64,000 bases of DNA from Halobacteriales archaeon QS_4_69_31. GTDB taxonomy: Archaea > Halobacteriota > Halobacteria > Halobacteriales > Haloarculaceae. The position numbers and the translations under genes are program-made. Location: positions 1 to 64,000 of the forward strand of contig PXRP01000010.1 of the NCBI GenBank assembly GCA_003021655.1. Direction: 5' to 3'. A model generated the notes under the pieces. The model ran no database searches. It was not told the DNA's origin and saw only the letters and a program-made list of their open reading frames with translations. Of this stretch, positions 38,201 to 45,566 are shown piece by piece (positions within the stretch are counted from its first letter, which is position 1; the number at the start of each line of letters is the position of its first letter).

Positions 38201-38824
38201 GCGCTCCTCGACGGTCTCTAACTCCTCGAAGGCGCCCTCCTTTTTCTTGTCGAACTCGGCGACGCCGGCGATCTCGTCGATGATCTCCCGACGGGCGCGC
38301 GGTGTCATGTTGATGATCTCGGTCACGTCGCCCTGCATGACGACGTTGTACCCCTCGGGAGTGACGCCGGCCTGGGCCAGCAGGTCCTGGATGTCCCCGA
38401 GGTTGACCGAGCGACCGTTGATGTAGTAGTACGAGTAGTAGTTGTCGTCGGTCTCCTTGACGCGCCGGCGGATCGAGATCTCGTCGACGTCGCCGACCTT
38501 CTCGGTGCCGGCGGCGTTGACGACCTGCGAGCGCGAGAGGGTCCCCTCGCTGTTGTCGAGGATGACCTCGACGCTGGCTTCGCGGTCGCCGCCGGCCTCG
38601 ACGGCCTCGTCCTGGTGGCCGGGGTTGTAGATCAGGTCGGTGAGCTTCTCCGCGCGGATGCCCGAGGTGCGCGCGAGCCCCAGCGCGAAGAGGACGGCGT
38701 CGATTATATTGGACTTACCGGAGCCGTTAGGGCCGCTGACGGTGGTGAAGTCCTCGTAGAAGGGAATGCGAGTCTTCCGGCCGAAACTCTTGAAGTCGTC
38801 GAGGACGAGTTCCTTGATGTGCAT
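35252..38824 (-). CDS. smc: Chromosome segregation protein SMC
   Basis: 1190 aa. Walker A GPNGSGKSN (31-39), long coiled coil, hinge near 510-640 (VLNADVEGIHGTV, GGRLAHVVVDDD, KSRNAGRATFLP), second coiled coil, then ABC signature NAMSGGEKSLTALAF and Walker B PFYALDEIDAFLD near the C-terminus. Homodimer that extrudes DNA loops together with the adjacent ScpA. No truncation. Family length. Confidence 0.97.
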   Translation of the reverse strand: MHIKELVLDDFKSFGRKTRIPFYEDFTTVSGPNGSGKSNIIDAVLFALGLARTSGIRAEKLTDLIYNPGHQDEAVEAGGDREASVEVILDNSEGTLSRSQVVNAAGTEKVGDVDEISIRRRVKETDDNYYSYYYINGRSVNLGDIQDLLAQAGVTPEGYNVVMQGDVTEIINMTPRARREIIDEIAGVAEFDKKKEGAFEELETVEERIEEAELRIEEKEDRLDQLEDERETALEYQELRDRKAEYEGYRKAAELEDKRDELDDVAAEVDDLAAELDERQVELDERQGRVMRLEDELDERNAEIERKGEDEQLAIKREIEEVKGDISRLEDAIETAEGKTEDAENERRQAFVQIDRKQETIDELEGEIREKKVAKSSLKADVEEKETELSEVEARIDELGEEFEEVTAELDEKREAVEELKAEKNELQREQDRLLDEARRRSNEQRETEAETEQLEERVPEIEAEIDDLTAELEKARENESTISSVVADLTEERQRLQADLDDIEDELTAKQQEYAELEAKAGQDGDSSYGRAVTTVLNADVEGIHGTVGQLGGVDPDYAVACETAAGGRLAHVVVDDDRVGQRCIDYLKSRNAGRATFLPVTEMEQRSLPSAPGHGGVVDFAYNLVDFDPEYAGVFSYVLGDTLVVADMDTAREFMGEFRMVTLEGDLVEKSGAMTGGSSKGTRYSFSGGEGTLERIASQINDLEDERQSVRSELRDVEQRLDDARDKQSDAADQVRDIEADIERREAEREEVREEVADLEDRLAEIEAEREEVSAEMDETEAEIEERTEAIAALEAEIDDLEAEVEDSELPDLTSEADELHAEIDALERDIDDIDGDLNELRLEKEYAEDAIEELHETIEEAQNRKADQQERIAELEDDVADKEALLEEKREAVAELEEELADLKDEREELKAELREARAARDEQKERVGAVESDLKEAREERDRLEWEIEELEAAVGDYDPEAIPDHEEVESEIRRLEGEMEQLEPVNMLAIEEYDRVAEELDDLEDKKATLVEEAEGIRDRIDRYEANKKATFMEAYDAIDGHFRDIFERLSNGTGRLHLENEDDPFDGGLTMKAQPGDKPVQRLNAMSGGEKSLTALAFIFAIQRHNPAPFYALDEIDAFLDAKNADLVGEMVDELAGQAQFVVVSHRSAMLERSERAIGVTMQDDNVSAVTGIDLSAEGVPADD

Positions 38825-38851
38825 GGTCGCCCCGCGCCGGAGTCGCGGCCC

Positions 38852-39151
38852 CTACGCGACGATGATGTCGCCGGTCCCGGTCTCCGTGCTATCCTCTTGG
38901 TCGGTGTCCTCGGTTTTAGTACCTTCGGCCTCGTTTTCATCTGGAGATCCCGACCCGTCTGGTGTGTTCGGCGCCTCGGGCACGAACCCGAGGTCGCCGT
39001 CGACAGCGTTCTCCAGTTCGCGTAAGCGGACCTTACACTCGACGAGTTCGTCGGTCAGCCCCTCGACCGACGCCTCCAGTTCCTTGACGCGTGCTTCGAG
39101 TTCCTCGACTCGGTTGCCGCACATATCCCCACAGGCGTCTTCACCGACCAT
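38852..39151 (-). CDS. Acidic coiled-coil protein upstream of smc
   Basis: 99 aa. Residues 14-49 are a heptad coiled coil (RVEELEARVKELEASVEGL); the rest is acidic and low complexity. Two close cysteines near the start (C7 and C11, EDACGDMCGN) could bind metal. A small gene in this place is common in haloarchaeal smc operons, but the partner role is inferred only from position; 27 bp separate it from smc. Confidence 0.75.
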   Translation of the reverse strand: MVGEDACGDMCGNRVEELEARVKELEASVEGLTDELVECKVRLRELENAVDGDLGFVPEAPNTPDGSGSPDENEAEGTKTEDTDQEDSTETGTGDIIVA

Positions 39152-39267
39152 AAACGTACGTCAGACATTCACACCGATCCTGATAGGTGTCGGACCGGCG
39201 CGGACCTGCCTCTCTCCGCTGACGGACTCTACCAAAATTATTTACGGATATATACCACATCAGGGGT

Positions 39268-40515
39268 ATGAAAAGTCGGATCGCGACTGTCGTGGTTGTC
39301 GCGCTCGTGGTGGTATCGGGCTGTAACTTCGTCGTGGACAGCGGCTCCGAAACGTCGGGCCCGGAGCCGGTACCGGACACGCCCGAGCCGAACGTGGAGA
39401 CGCCGACCGCGACGGCGACGGCGACCGCCACGTCGACCGCGACGGCGGCGACACCGACGGCGACCGACGCGCCGACTGCGACGGCGGAGCCGGGCGACGG
39501 GACGCCGACGCCGGCGCCGGACCTCGACCCGGTGTCGGCCGTCGACGCACCGCCGGGACTCGACGGGAACGAACTGGCGAACCCGGGGCAACTCGTCGGG
39601 GCCCACCGACAGCGACTCGCCGGGGCGTCCTACGAGACGGACCTCCTGATCGTCAACACCTCGCGGGACAACGCGACCCTGCACGTGCGGAACGGCACCC
39701 AGGCCGTCCTGGTGAGTCTCGAAGCCCAGGACGGGCAGTTCAACAACGACTACTACCTCAGCAGTACCGAGGCCGGCGTCCGCAACCAGACCGCCGACCG
39801 GGTCAAGTACGGCAACGGACCGACCAGCGTCCAGTTCGAGGCCGGGTTCCTGGTCGGCTTCTTCGGGGCGTTCGGCCCGCAGTTCGCCGGCGCGGCCGAG
39901 TGGCACGCCGTCGGCTCCCAAACCGTCGACGGCGAGGACCAGGTCGTGTTCACGGCTGAGGACCTGGTCGCGAGCAACGAGACCGACCTGAACATCGTCT
40001 CGCCCGACGAGAACGCACGCGACGTCGAGGGACGGATGGTCGTCTCCTCGGACGGTCTCATCCGGAGTATCGAACTCACGTGGACGACCGAGCGTGCCGA
40101 CGGGACTACCTACAAGGAGGGCATCGAGTACTCGCTCTCGAACGTGGGCGAGGTGACCGTCGACCGGCCGACCTGGCTGGAGGGCGCCCCGCAACTCGAG
40201 GCCTCCGTCACCGATAGTGACAGGTTGTTCGTCCTCGACCACACGAACGGGCCGACGCTGGACGCCGGGACCAACGTCACGTTCAGTAGCTTCTTCGGAC
40301 CCGGTACGAACGTGACTCTCGACCAGCAGGTCGGCGAGGGTGACACTATCTACGTCTACAAGACCGGCTCGGGGACCGACGTCTCCTACGAGGCGAGCGT
40401 CAACAGTCGCCCGTCGCTGCCCGACGACGCGACTGCCTTCTCCGGGACCGTCATCGCCAGCGCGGCGCAAGGCAAGTACGTGACCGAAGCGGGCGTCGAG
40501 ATCGCGTCGGAGTAG
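39268..40515 (+). CDS. Secreted lipoprotein with Thr-Pro-rich linker
   Basis: 415 aa. Signal peptide with a lipobox VVSGC (Cys19), followed by a Thr/Ala/Pro repeat linker (about 45-85), typical of glycosylated stalks, and a globular domain with many NxT/NxS sites. Domain family not recognised; it resembles haloarchaeal lipoproteins of unknown role. A TATATACC box at 39246-39252 lies about 20 nt upstream. Divergent from the smc operon. Confidence 0.85.
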   Translation: MKSRIATVVVVALVVVSGCNFVVDSGSETSGPEPVPDTPEPNVETPTATATATATSTATAATPTATDAPTATAEPGDGTPTPAPDLDPVSAVDAPPGLDGNELANPGQLVGAHRQRLAGASYETDLLIVNTSRDNATLHVRNGTQAVLVSLEAQDGQFNNDYYLSSTEAGVRNQTADRVKYGNGPTSVQFEAGFLVGFFGAFGPQFAGAAEWHAVGSQTVDGEDQVVFTAEDLVASNETDLNIVSPDENARDVEGRMVVSSDGLIRSIELTWTTERADGTTYKEGIEYSLSNVGEVTVDRPTWLEGAPQLEASVTDSDRLFVLDHTNGPTLDAGTNVTFSSFFGPGTNVTLDQQVGEGDTIYVYKTGSGTDVSYEASVNSRPSLPDDATAFSGTVIASAAQGKYVTEAGVEIASE

Positions 40516-40539
40516 CCCGACCGGGGGACGTCGACGCTC

Positions 40540-41013
40540 CTACTTTTCGCGCGGACCGGCACCGTCACGGACGTGGACCGCCATTCCCGTCTCGAACGCG
40601 AGCATGCCCGCCCCGCCGAGTTCGGCGCGGCCGACGGCCAGCAGGTCGCCCCGTTCGTGGACGACCATGACCTCGTCGCCCGGCCGGATGGCGGGGTCGG
40701 CCTCGGTCACGAACTTCGCGAAGGCGTTGCGCCCCTCCCGGACGTACGGTTCGCTCTCGTCGCCGACGACCACGCGGGCGGCCGGCGGGTCAAGCGCCGC
40801 CCGCAGCCTGCGCCCGCCCGCGATACCGAGCGTGAACCGCCCGTCGGTCGCGTAGGTGGCCAGCCGCCCCTCGGGGGCCCGGACCTGCCGCGGCCGGCCG
40901 GAAGCCGTGTGGGTCACCTCCAGCTCCGTCGAGTCGAACAGCCCCCCGCCCGCACCCACCCCCCACTGGTAGTCCGCCACCCGACGCAACCGCCGTAACT
41001 CGCCGTCGTCCAT
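40540..41013 (-). CDS. PUA domain protein (archaeosine/tRNA-modification related)
   Basis: 157 aa from ATG 41013. The second half (about 75-157) is a PUA RNA-binding domain: VVVGDESEPYVREGRNAFAKFV, DEVMVVHERGDLLAVGRA and ELGGAGMLAFE-type turns. The first half resembles the pre-PUA region of TgtA2/ArcS-type proteins. It may act in tRNA or rRNA modification. An in-frame GTG at 41037 would add eight residues; an AGATACAAGG box at about 41040 favours 41013. Confidence 0.75.
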   Translation of the reverse strand: MDDGELRRLRRVADYQWGVGAGGGLFDSTELEVTHTASGRPRQVRAPEGRLATYATDGRFTLGIAGGRRLRAALDPPAARVVVGDESEPYVREGRNAFAKFVTEADPAIRPGDEVMVVHERGDLLAVGRAELGGAGMLAFETGMAVHVRDGAGPREK

Positions 41014-41238
41014 CGCCACCCGCTTCGGCGTCTCCACCCTTGTATCTGTCTCACTCCGTTGTCCGGCGCCGGCAGGGGTCCGTGCTTGCCCGGTCTCACG
41101 GGCCCCCGATAACCGTGTGCCTGCCCGGCCTCGCAGGCCCGCCGGCAGGCGTCTGTATCCGCCCGACTGTCACGATCTATCGTCGTCCACTCGTGCGATT
41201 ATGTGGATTTATATACGGCTGGTGTCAAGCGTCGACCG

Positions 41239-41424
41239 ATGGCACCTACCGATACACGGACGGTCGCCGTCGGGGTCGTCCTCCTGGCGGTCAGCACAGT
41301 GCTCGTCCTCGGCCCCGCGACGCTCGGGACGGCGCCGCCGCTCGTCCTCGTCACGCTCGGGACGCTCGGACTGGCCGCCGGTGCGCTTCTGGTCGGGACG
41401 GCCGGCGGCGGCCGCCCCGTCTGA
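41239..41424 (+). CDS. Small two-helix membrane protein (61 aa)
   Basis: Two hydrophobic segments (about 8-27 and 35-55) and little else. ATG 41239 is set by a TTTATATAC box at 41209-41217. It precedes the DUF1508 gene by 78 bp and may be co-transcribed. Family unknown. Confidence 0.6.
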   Translation: MAPTDTRTVAVGVVLLAVSTVLVLGPATLGTAPPLVLVTLGTLGLAAGALLVGTAGGGRPV

Positions 41425-41900
41425 GCGATATCTTCCGCCGGTATCCGTTCCCTACGAGACCACGACGACCGGCCCCGCTCCGGGATCGTGCGCGCATCCG
41501 GGATGGCCTCGGCGATCATCACTCTCTATGCTTTCGGACTCGTCCTCATCGCGGTCGGCGCGGCGCTCGTCCCCGTCATCAGCACGCGGGTCGTCCCGCC
41601 GAAGGGCGACGTCGAGGAGGAGGCCGCCGAACCCGATACCGAGGAGGTCCTCGAGGCGCCCGAGAGCCAGGCGCGGTTCGAACTCTACGAGGACAGGGCC
41701 GGCAAGTACCGCTGGCGACTCGTCCACCGGAACGGCCGGATCATGGGCGACAGCGGCGAAGGCTACGCCTCGCGGACCGGCGCGATAGGGGGCATCCAGA
41801 GCGTCAAGCGCAACGCCGAGGGTGTCATACAAAGGTCTCATACCCGTTCTTCGCTTCCTCGATTCGCTCAGTGTAGATTGTTTACGTTACGAGCGGGCGG

Positions 41901-42319
41901 CTACTGGACGTCGCTCGTCGAGAGTGCACTTCGAACGTTTTCATAGATACGGTCGGTTTCAGTTTCGTCGTACGAACTATCGGGCCCGAGGTCCAATTGG
42001 TCGCCTTCTCGGCGGGGTGCGATATGGACGTGAAAGTGCGGTACTGATTGTTGGGCAGCGCGGCCACTGGCGTTTAGCAGGTTACACCGTCGAAATCGCT
42101 GGAACAGAGCCGTCGGCTGATCGTCCTCACGTGTTTCATTACTGTACACAACGTTGGCTCCGGAATATCGAGTAGGCTTTCGTAGTGTTCTTTCGGGATC
42201 ACCAGCATATGGCCCTCGGAAATGTGGTCGAGAGGAGCGAACGCGAGCGTTTTGTCTGTTTCGTCGAGAATCAGAGCGTCCTCCTGGCCTCGACAGATCG
42301 AACAGAACACGCAGTCCAT
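41901..42319 (-). pseudogene. HIT family hydrolase with a one-base deletion
   Basis: The first frame (42319 down to about 42085) starts MDCVFCSICRGQE with the typical paired cysteines and keeps TLAFAPLDHISEGHMLVIPKEHY split over its middle. After SDFDGV the frame ends in TC-stop, while the other frame continues NLLNASGRAAQQ and the catalytic triad HFHVHI. Total length 419 bp, one short of 140 codons. HIT proteins are nucleotide hydrolases/transferases. Either a real pseudogene or a sequencing error near 42081-42087. Confidence 0.8.
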
Positions 42320-42447
42320 ACCGATGAGTGAGCGTTGACTGTTTTAACAGTTCTGCCAGATTGTGACGCTGTACCAAGGAGGCAATCCATTCGCACATCT
42401 ACCTACCCCCTAATTCCTAACCAGCCCCGAATTTCGAGGATAATCGC

Positions 42448-42558
42448 TCAGTATGGCCGGCGGTGCCCGTCCCACACCCACCAGACGCCGATGAGACTCC
42501 CGACGACCGAGAGCCTGATCGACTGGACCCACGTTAGGTCGATAATGGGGCAATATAC
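42448..42558 (-). pseudogene. 3' fragment of an unknown membrane protein gene
   Basis: Thirty-six codons with no start codon and a stop upstream in the same frame, encoding DLTWVQSIRLSVVG and a helical segment ending WDGHRRPY. The composition is membrane-like and the GC content is higher than the surrounding element. It probably is the end of a gene captured with the element. Confidence 0.45.
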
Positions 42559-42591
42559 TTTTTATTGAAGGGTGTTGACCAATTATTGGAT

Positions 42592-43326
42592 ATGGGGTCA
42601 GTTGACGCGATCTGCTTTGATTTGGATGAGACTCTCTGTGATTCAGAGCTGTCCGATCACGAATTCAACAACAGAGTGTTCCAGCGTGCCGGCATCGACC
42701 CAATTTTTTCTCCATGGGAGCTACGTGCCATTGATCCCGAAGATATAGAACGCGAAAACAAACGCCGTTCATCCAACGGGGACTCGATAAAGGGCATTGC
42801 CGGGTTCTATACGAACCTCTATCGGGCCACAGTCCGCTCCATCGACACTGATATCGAGGCAGAGTCGTCTTTAATTGAAGAACTTGGAAAAATAGCAGGT
42901 GAACTATATGACCCAACAGCTGTAACCTTCCGAGAAGGAGCCGAAGAAACCCTGAAATACGCTCGTGAACACTACAAGGTCGGGCTCATTACGAATGGAA
43001 AAAAAGAGACGCAAATGGCGAAACTTGAAGAACTGGGTATCACTGACGCATTCGATACGGTAGTAATCTGCGATCCGACTAAAGGAATTAGCGGTAAACC
43101 CGCCTCGGAGCCATTCGAAACGGCGTTAGCCGATCTCTCAACCAGCGCCAAGAACACAATACACGTTGGTAACAGTCATGGTGAGGATATCCTCGGAGCA
43201 CACAATGCGGGGTTCCAGACCGTTTGGGTTCCCATGAATAGAGCGCACGAAGAACTCTCATCCGAGCCCGACCCAGCTCCAACATATCGCGTGGAAATGC
43301 TTGGTGAACTCCGATCTATTCTCTGA
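42592..43326 (+). CDS. HAD family hydrolase carried by the insertion cassette
   Basis: 244 aa. HAD motif I FDLDETLC (Asp10, Asp12), motif II LITNGK, motif III lysine in GKPASEPF, motif IV GNSHGEDILGA. Closely parallel to the chromosomal HAD at 19147-19836 along the whole length (shared LSDHE/SDHE, FSPxxxRAxDxEDI, GFYxNLYRA, VTFREGAEETL/VRFREGAQRAL), with a lower GC and a loop of about 15 extra residues near 60-75. TATA-like TTTATT at 42561-42566 is 28 nt before the ATG, so it has its own promoter. A TTG at 42565 would add nine residues. Confidence 0.9.
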   Translation: MGSVDAICFDLDETLCDSELSDHEFNNRVFQRAGIDPIFSPWELRAIDPEDIERENKRRSSNGDSIKGIAGFYTNLYRATVRSIDTDIEAESSLIEELGKIAGELYDPTAVTFREGAEETLKYAREHYKVGLITNGKKETQMAKLEELGITDAFDTVVICDPTKGISGKPASEPFETALADLSTSAKNTIHVGNSHGEDILGAHNAGFQTVWVPMNRAHEELSSEPDPAPTYRVEMLGELRSIL

Positions 43327-43772
43327 CGTGGTCTGTCTGCACAGCTACCCACCAACTGATTCTCAAACAGTCTCGATTTCCGGGGTAAAGCGCTCAGTAT
43401 GCGCTTTTACTGAGCAGCCGATTCGTTTTTGATAGTCCTGAAACTAACCACCTTGCGAACTATTCTATGACACCCTGGCAACGCCCCCAATGCCGACCTC
43501 GACCTGCCCGAGGACGAGGACGACGAGTAACCGACCGCTTTTCACTCTGAGGGCCGGCACCGACGAGACAGCACTCCCGTCGGTCACTCGCCGCCGGTGT
43601 CGAACGTGTCGCCCGTTTCGGTGGTGGGTCAGAGAGGGACGGGCGGCGCTGGGTGCGGGCGGTCGGTAGCGTCGAAGCGGCTCGATGGGACGCGGTCGGT
43701 ACCGGCGCCCGGGTCCGTGGTGGGGCGGCGGCGACGGGGACAGTCCGTGTCCCGAGGCCGAGTATCGGTCGA

Positions 43773-44270
43773 TCAGAGCAGGAACCGGTCGGTGTCGTCG
43801 CTCATGTTCCGGAAGTCGTCGGCGGCATCGACGAGTTCCTCGGCGGTCGACTCGCCGAAGGCGACGACCTCGGCGCGGACGCCCTCGTGGCGGAGATGCG
43901 AGCAGAGCCGCGAGAAGTCGCCGTCGCCGGTACACAGCACCACGGCGTCGGTGTGGGAGGCAAGCGTCACCGCGTCGAGGCTCATCCCGACGTCCCAGTC
44001 GGCCTTCTGCGAGCCGTCGCCGAAGGTCTTGATGTCCTTGATGCGGGTCTCGAAGCCGATGTCGACCAGCGCCTCGAAGAACGACTCCTCCTCGGGGGCG
44101 TCGGCGCGGACGACGTAGGCGATGGCGCGGGTCAGCTGGCGGTCCTGGACGGCGGCCTCGAGCAACGCTGCGTAGTCGATGTTGCGCGAGTAGAGGCTCT
44201 GCGCGCTGTGATAGAGGTTCTGCGCGTCGGCCAGCACGGCCACGCGCTGTCCCGGATGGACGTTTTTCAT
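43773..44270 (-). CDS. NYN domain protein (LabA/PIN-like ribonuclease)
   Basis: 165 aa. The PIN-like fold shows the conserved acidic residues VLADAQNLYHSA, DVGMSLDAV and LCTGDGDFSRL; these carry the Mg-dependent nuclease site of NYN proteins. The last 20 residues form a helical, acidic tail. Likely an RNase. The 242-bp region after it (43531-43772) holds no gene that I can support. Confidence 0.88.
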   Translation of the reverse strand: MKNVHPGQRVAVLADAQNLYHSAQSLYSRNIDYAALLEAAVQDRQLTRAIAYVVRADAPEEESFFEALVDIGFETRIKDIKTFGDGSQKADWDVGMSLDAVTLASHTDAVVLCTGDGDFSRLCSHLRHEGVRAEVVAFGESTAEELVDAADDFRNMSDDTDRFLL

Positions 44271-44365
44271 ACACCCACTGGCGGGCGGGTCCCGATATCT
44301 CTTTGGCTCTCGCCCCGAGACGCCGGCGCCAGCGACGCGTGGGTGCACCTGGGCCGCGGTCACTC

Positions 44366-44415
44366 GGGACGCGCCGGCGCCACAGACATCGGGACACGCC
44401 AGCGCCACGGACTCC
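44366..44415. repeat. 25-bp tandem repeat upstream of dapA
   Basis: Units at 44366-44390 and 44391-44415 with about 20 of 25 identical, plus a weaker third near 44317. They lie between the NYN gene and the dapA leader. Confidence 0.75.
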
Positions 44416-44460
44416 GCCCAGTTCACAATCGTTAAGTTCCGGGACGTCGCTCTCCCGTGT

Positions 44461-44544
44461 ATGACCCGCGCTGCGCCCGCGGACGGTCGGAGTCCGGCCG
44501 AGCGTAGCGTGTCAGTTCGTTTCTCGAAACGCAAACGGTCGTGA
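44461..44544 (+). CDS. Possible 27-aa leader ORF ahead of dapA
   Basis: ATG 44461 to TGA 44544, encoding a basic peptide ending RFSKRKRS. The only good promoter-like box in the region, GTTAAGTTCC at 44431-44440, lies 26 nt before this ATG, which fits a leaderless start, whereas dapA begins 95 nt further on. Coding status unproven. Confidence 0.35.
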   Translation: MTRAAPADGRSPAERSVSVRFSKRKRS

Positions 44545-44639
44545 GTGGCTCGTGGCGGGCGTAGCGTCCCCGTCGCGGGCCGTCCCGGGCCGGCACCGAT
44601 TCCACGCGAACTATCACCCACCCCCACGAACACCAGCCA

Positions 44640-45566
44640 ATGCCGACGTTCGACTTCGAGGGCGTCTACCCCGCGATGTGTACGCCCTTCCACGACGACG
44701 GTAGCATCGACTTCGAGACACTCCGTGCCGACGCCCAGCGCCTCGAGGCGGCGGGCGTCGACGGGCTCGTCCCCTGTGGCTCGACCGGCGAGTCCGCGAC
44801 GCTCTCCCACGACGAACACATCGAGGTCGTCGAGGCGGTCATCGACGCGGTCGACGACGTCCCCGTCATCGCCGGGTCGGGCTCGAACAACACCCGCGAG
44901 GCGCTGTCGCTCTCCGAGCGGTCGGCCGACGCCGGCGCCGACGCGCTCTTGCTCATCTCGCCGTACTACAACAAGCCCGAGCAGGCGGGCCTCGTCGACC
45001 ACTACGAGGCGGTCGCCGACGCGGTCGACCTCCCGCAGATCGTCTACAACGTCCCCTCGCGCACGGGACGGAACATCGAGCCCGACACCATCGTCGAACT
45101 GGCCGACCACCCCAACATCCAGGGGTACAAGGCCGCCAGCGGCGACATGGGACAGATAAGCGAGGTCATCGAGCGCACGCGTGACACGGACCTCGACGTG
45201 CTCTCGGGCGACGACGGCATGACCCTGCCGATGGTCGCCGCCGGCGGGACGGGCACGATCAGCGTCGCCGGCAACGTCGAACCCGAGCGCACCTGCGCGA
45301 TGGTCGGCGCCGCGCTCGCGGGCGACTTCGAGCGGGCCCGCGCCATCCACCACCGCCTCGGCCCGCTGTTCCGCGCGCTGTTCGTCGAGACCAACCCCAT
45401 CCCGGTCAAGGAGGCCATGCGGATCCGCGGGTACGCCCCCGCTACGGTCCGCTCGCCGCTGACGCGGCTGTCCGACGAGCACACCGAACAGCTGAAGCAG
45501 GTCCTCGACGACCTTGCGGCCGAGACCTTCGATTTCGAGGACGAGTACGCCGAGATCGAACGATGA
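44640..45566 (+). CDS. dapA: 4-Hydroxy-tetrahydrodipicolinate synthase
   Basis: 308-aa TIM barrel. Conserved PCGSTGES (here VPCGSTGESATL), SPYYNKPEQAGL and the Schiff-base lysine in YKAASGDM (after NIQG). Condenses pyruvate and aspartate semialdehyde, the first committed step to lysine. First gene of dapA-dapB-dapD; the ATG of dapB overlaps its stop by 4 bp. Aspartate semialdehyde is also a substrate of the shikimate start at 17604. Confidence 0.95.
   Translation: MPTFDFEGVYPAMCTPFHDDGSIDFETLRADAQRLEAAGVDGLVPCGSTGESATLSHDEHIEVVEAVIDAVDDVPVIAGSGSNNTREALSLSERSADAGADALLLISPYYNKPEQAGLVDHYEAVADAVDLPQIVYNVPSRTGRNIEPDTIVELADHPNIQGYKAASGDMGQISEVIERTRDTDLDVLSGDDGMTLPMVAAGGTGTISVAGNVEPERTCAMVGAALAGDFERARAIHHRLGPLFRALFVETNPIPVKEAMRIRGYAPATVRSPLTRLSDEHTEQLKQVLDDLAAETFDFEDEYAEIER

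Larger units (their letters stand above)
42395..43401. repeat. 61-bp direct repeats flanking the cassette HAD gene
   Basis: 42395-42455 and 43341-43401, ungapped, 45 of 61 identical by my count, both ending CGCTCAGTATG. They bracket the HAD gene and its promoter. One copy contains the stop codon of the 42448 gene fragment. Confidence 0.7.
41818..43478. mobile_element. 1661-bp non-autonomous insertion (mobile insertion cassette) with TIRs and 8-bp TSD, no transposase
   Basis: Left end reads GAGGGTGTCATAC; the right end read inward is CAGGGTGTCATAG, giving 11 identical bases (AGGGTGTCATA) and about 15 of 19 overall. The target GCAACGCC is duplicated exactly at 41810-41817 and 43479-43486. The contents are a frameshifted HIT gene, a gene fragment, a HAD phosphatase, and 61-bp repeats; AT content is visibly higher than the flanks. 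There is no transposase gene. An 8-bp duplication with such ends fits a DDE-type transposase (for example the IS5-like ISH1 group), supplied in trans. Confidence 0.85.
41503..43530 (+). pseudogene. Membrane-anchored DUF1508 (UPF0339) gene split by an insertion
   Basis: Left part 41503-41817, right part 43479-43530. An N-terminal membrane segment (about 3-28) precedes a DUF1508 domain (FELYEDRAGKYRWRL, DSGEGY, IQSVKRNA). The family usually continues VKRNAPDA; here the reading goes off at base 41818 into foreign sequence and stops at 41946, while the expected continuation PNADLDLPEDEDDE plus TAA lies at 43487-43530. Removing 41818-43486 rejoins the gene in frame. The broken product would keep the domain but lose its tail and gain about 43 foreign residues. 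ATG 41503 or GTG 41488 may be the start. Confidence 0.9.

Noticed and set aside
41822-42175. 117-codon plus-strand frame at the left of the cassette as a transposase
   Set aside because: It is the reverse side of the HIT gene, has no DDE-type motif and no family resemblance.
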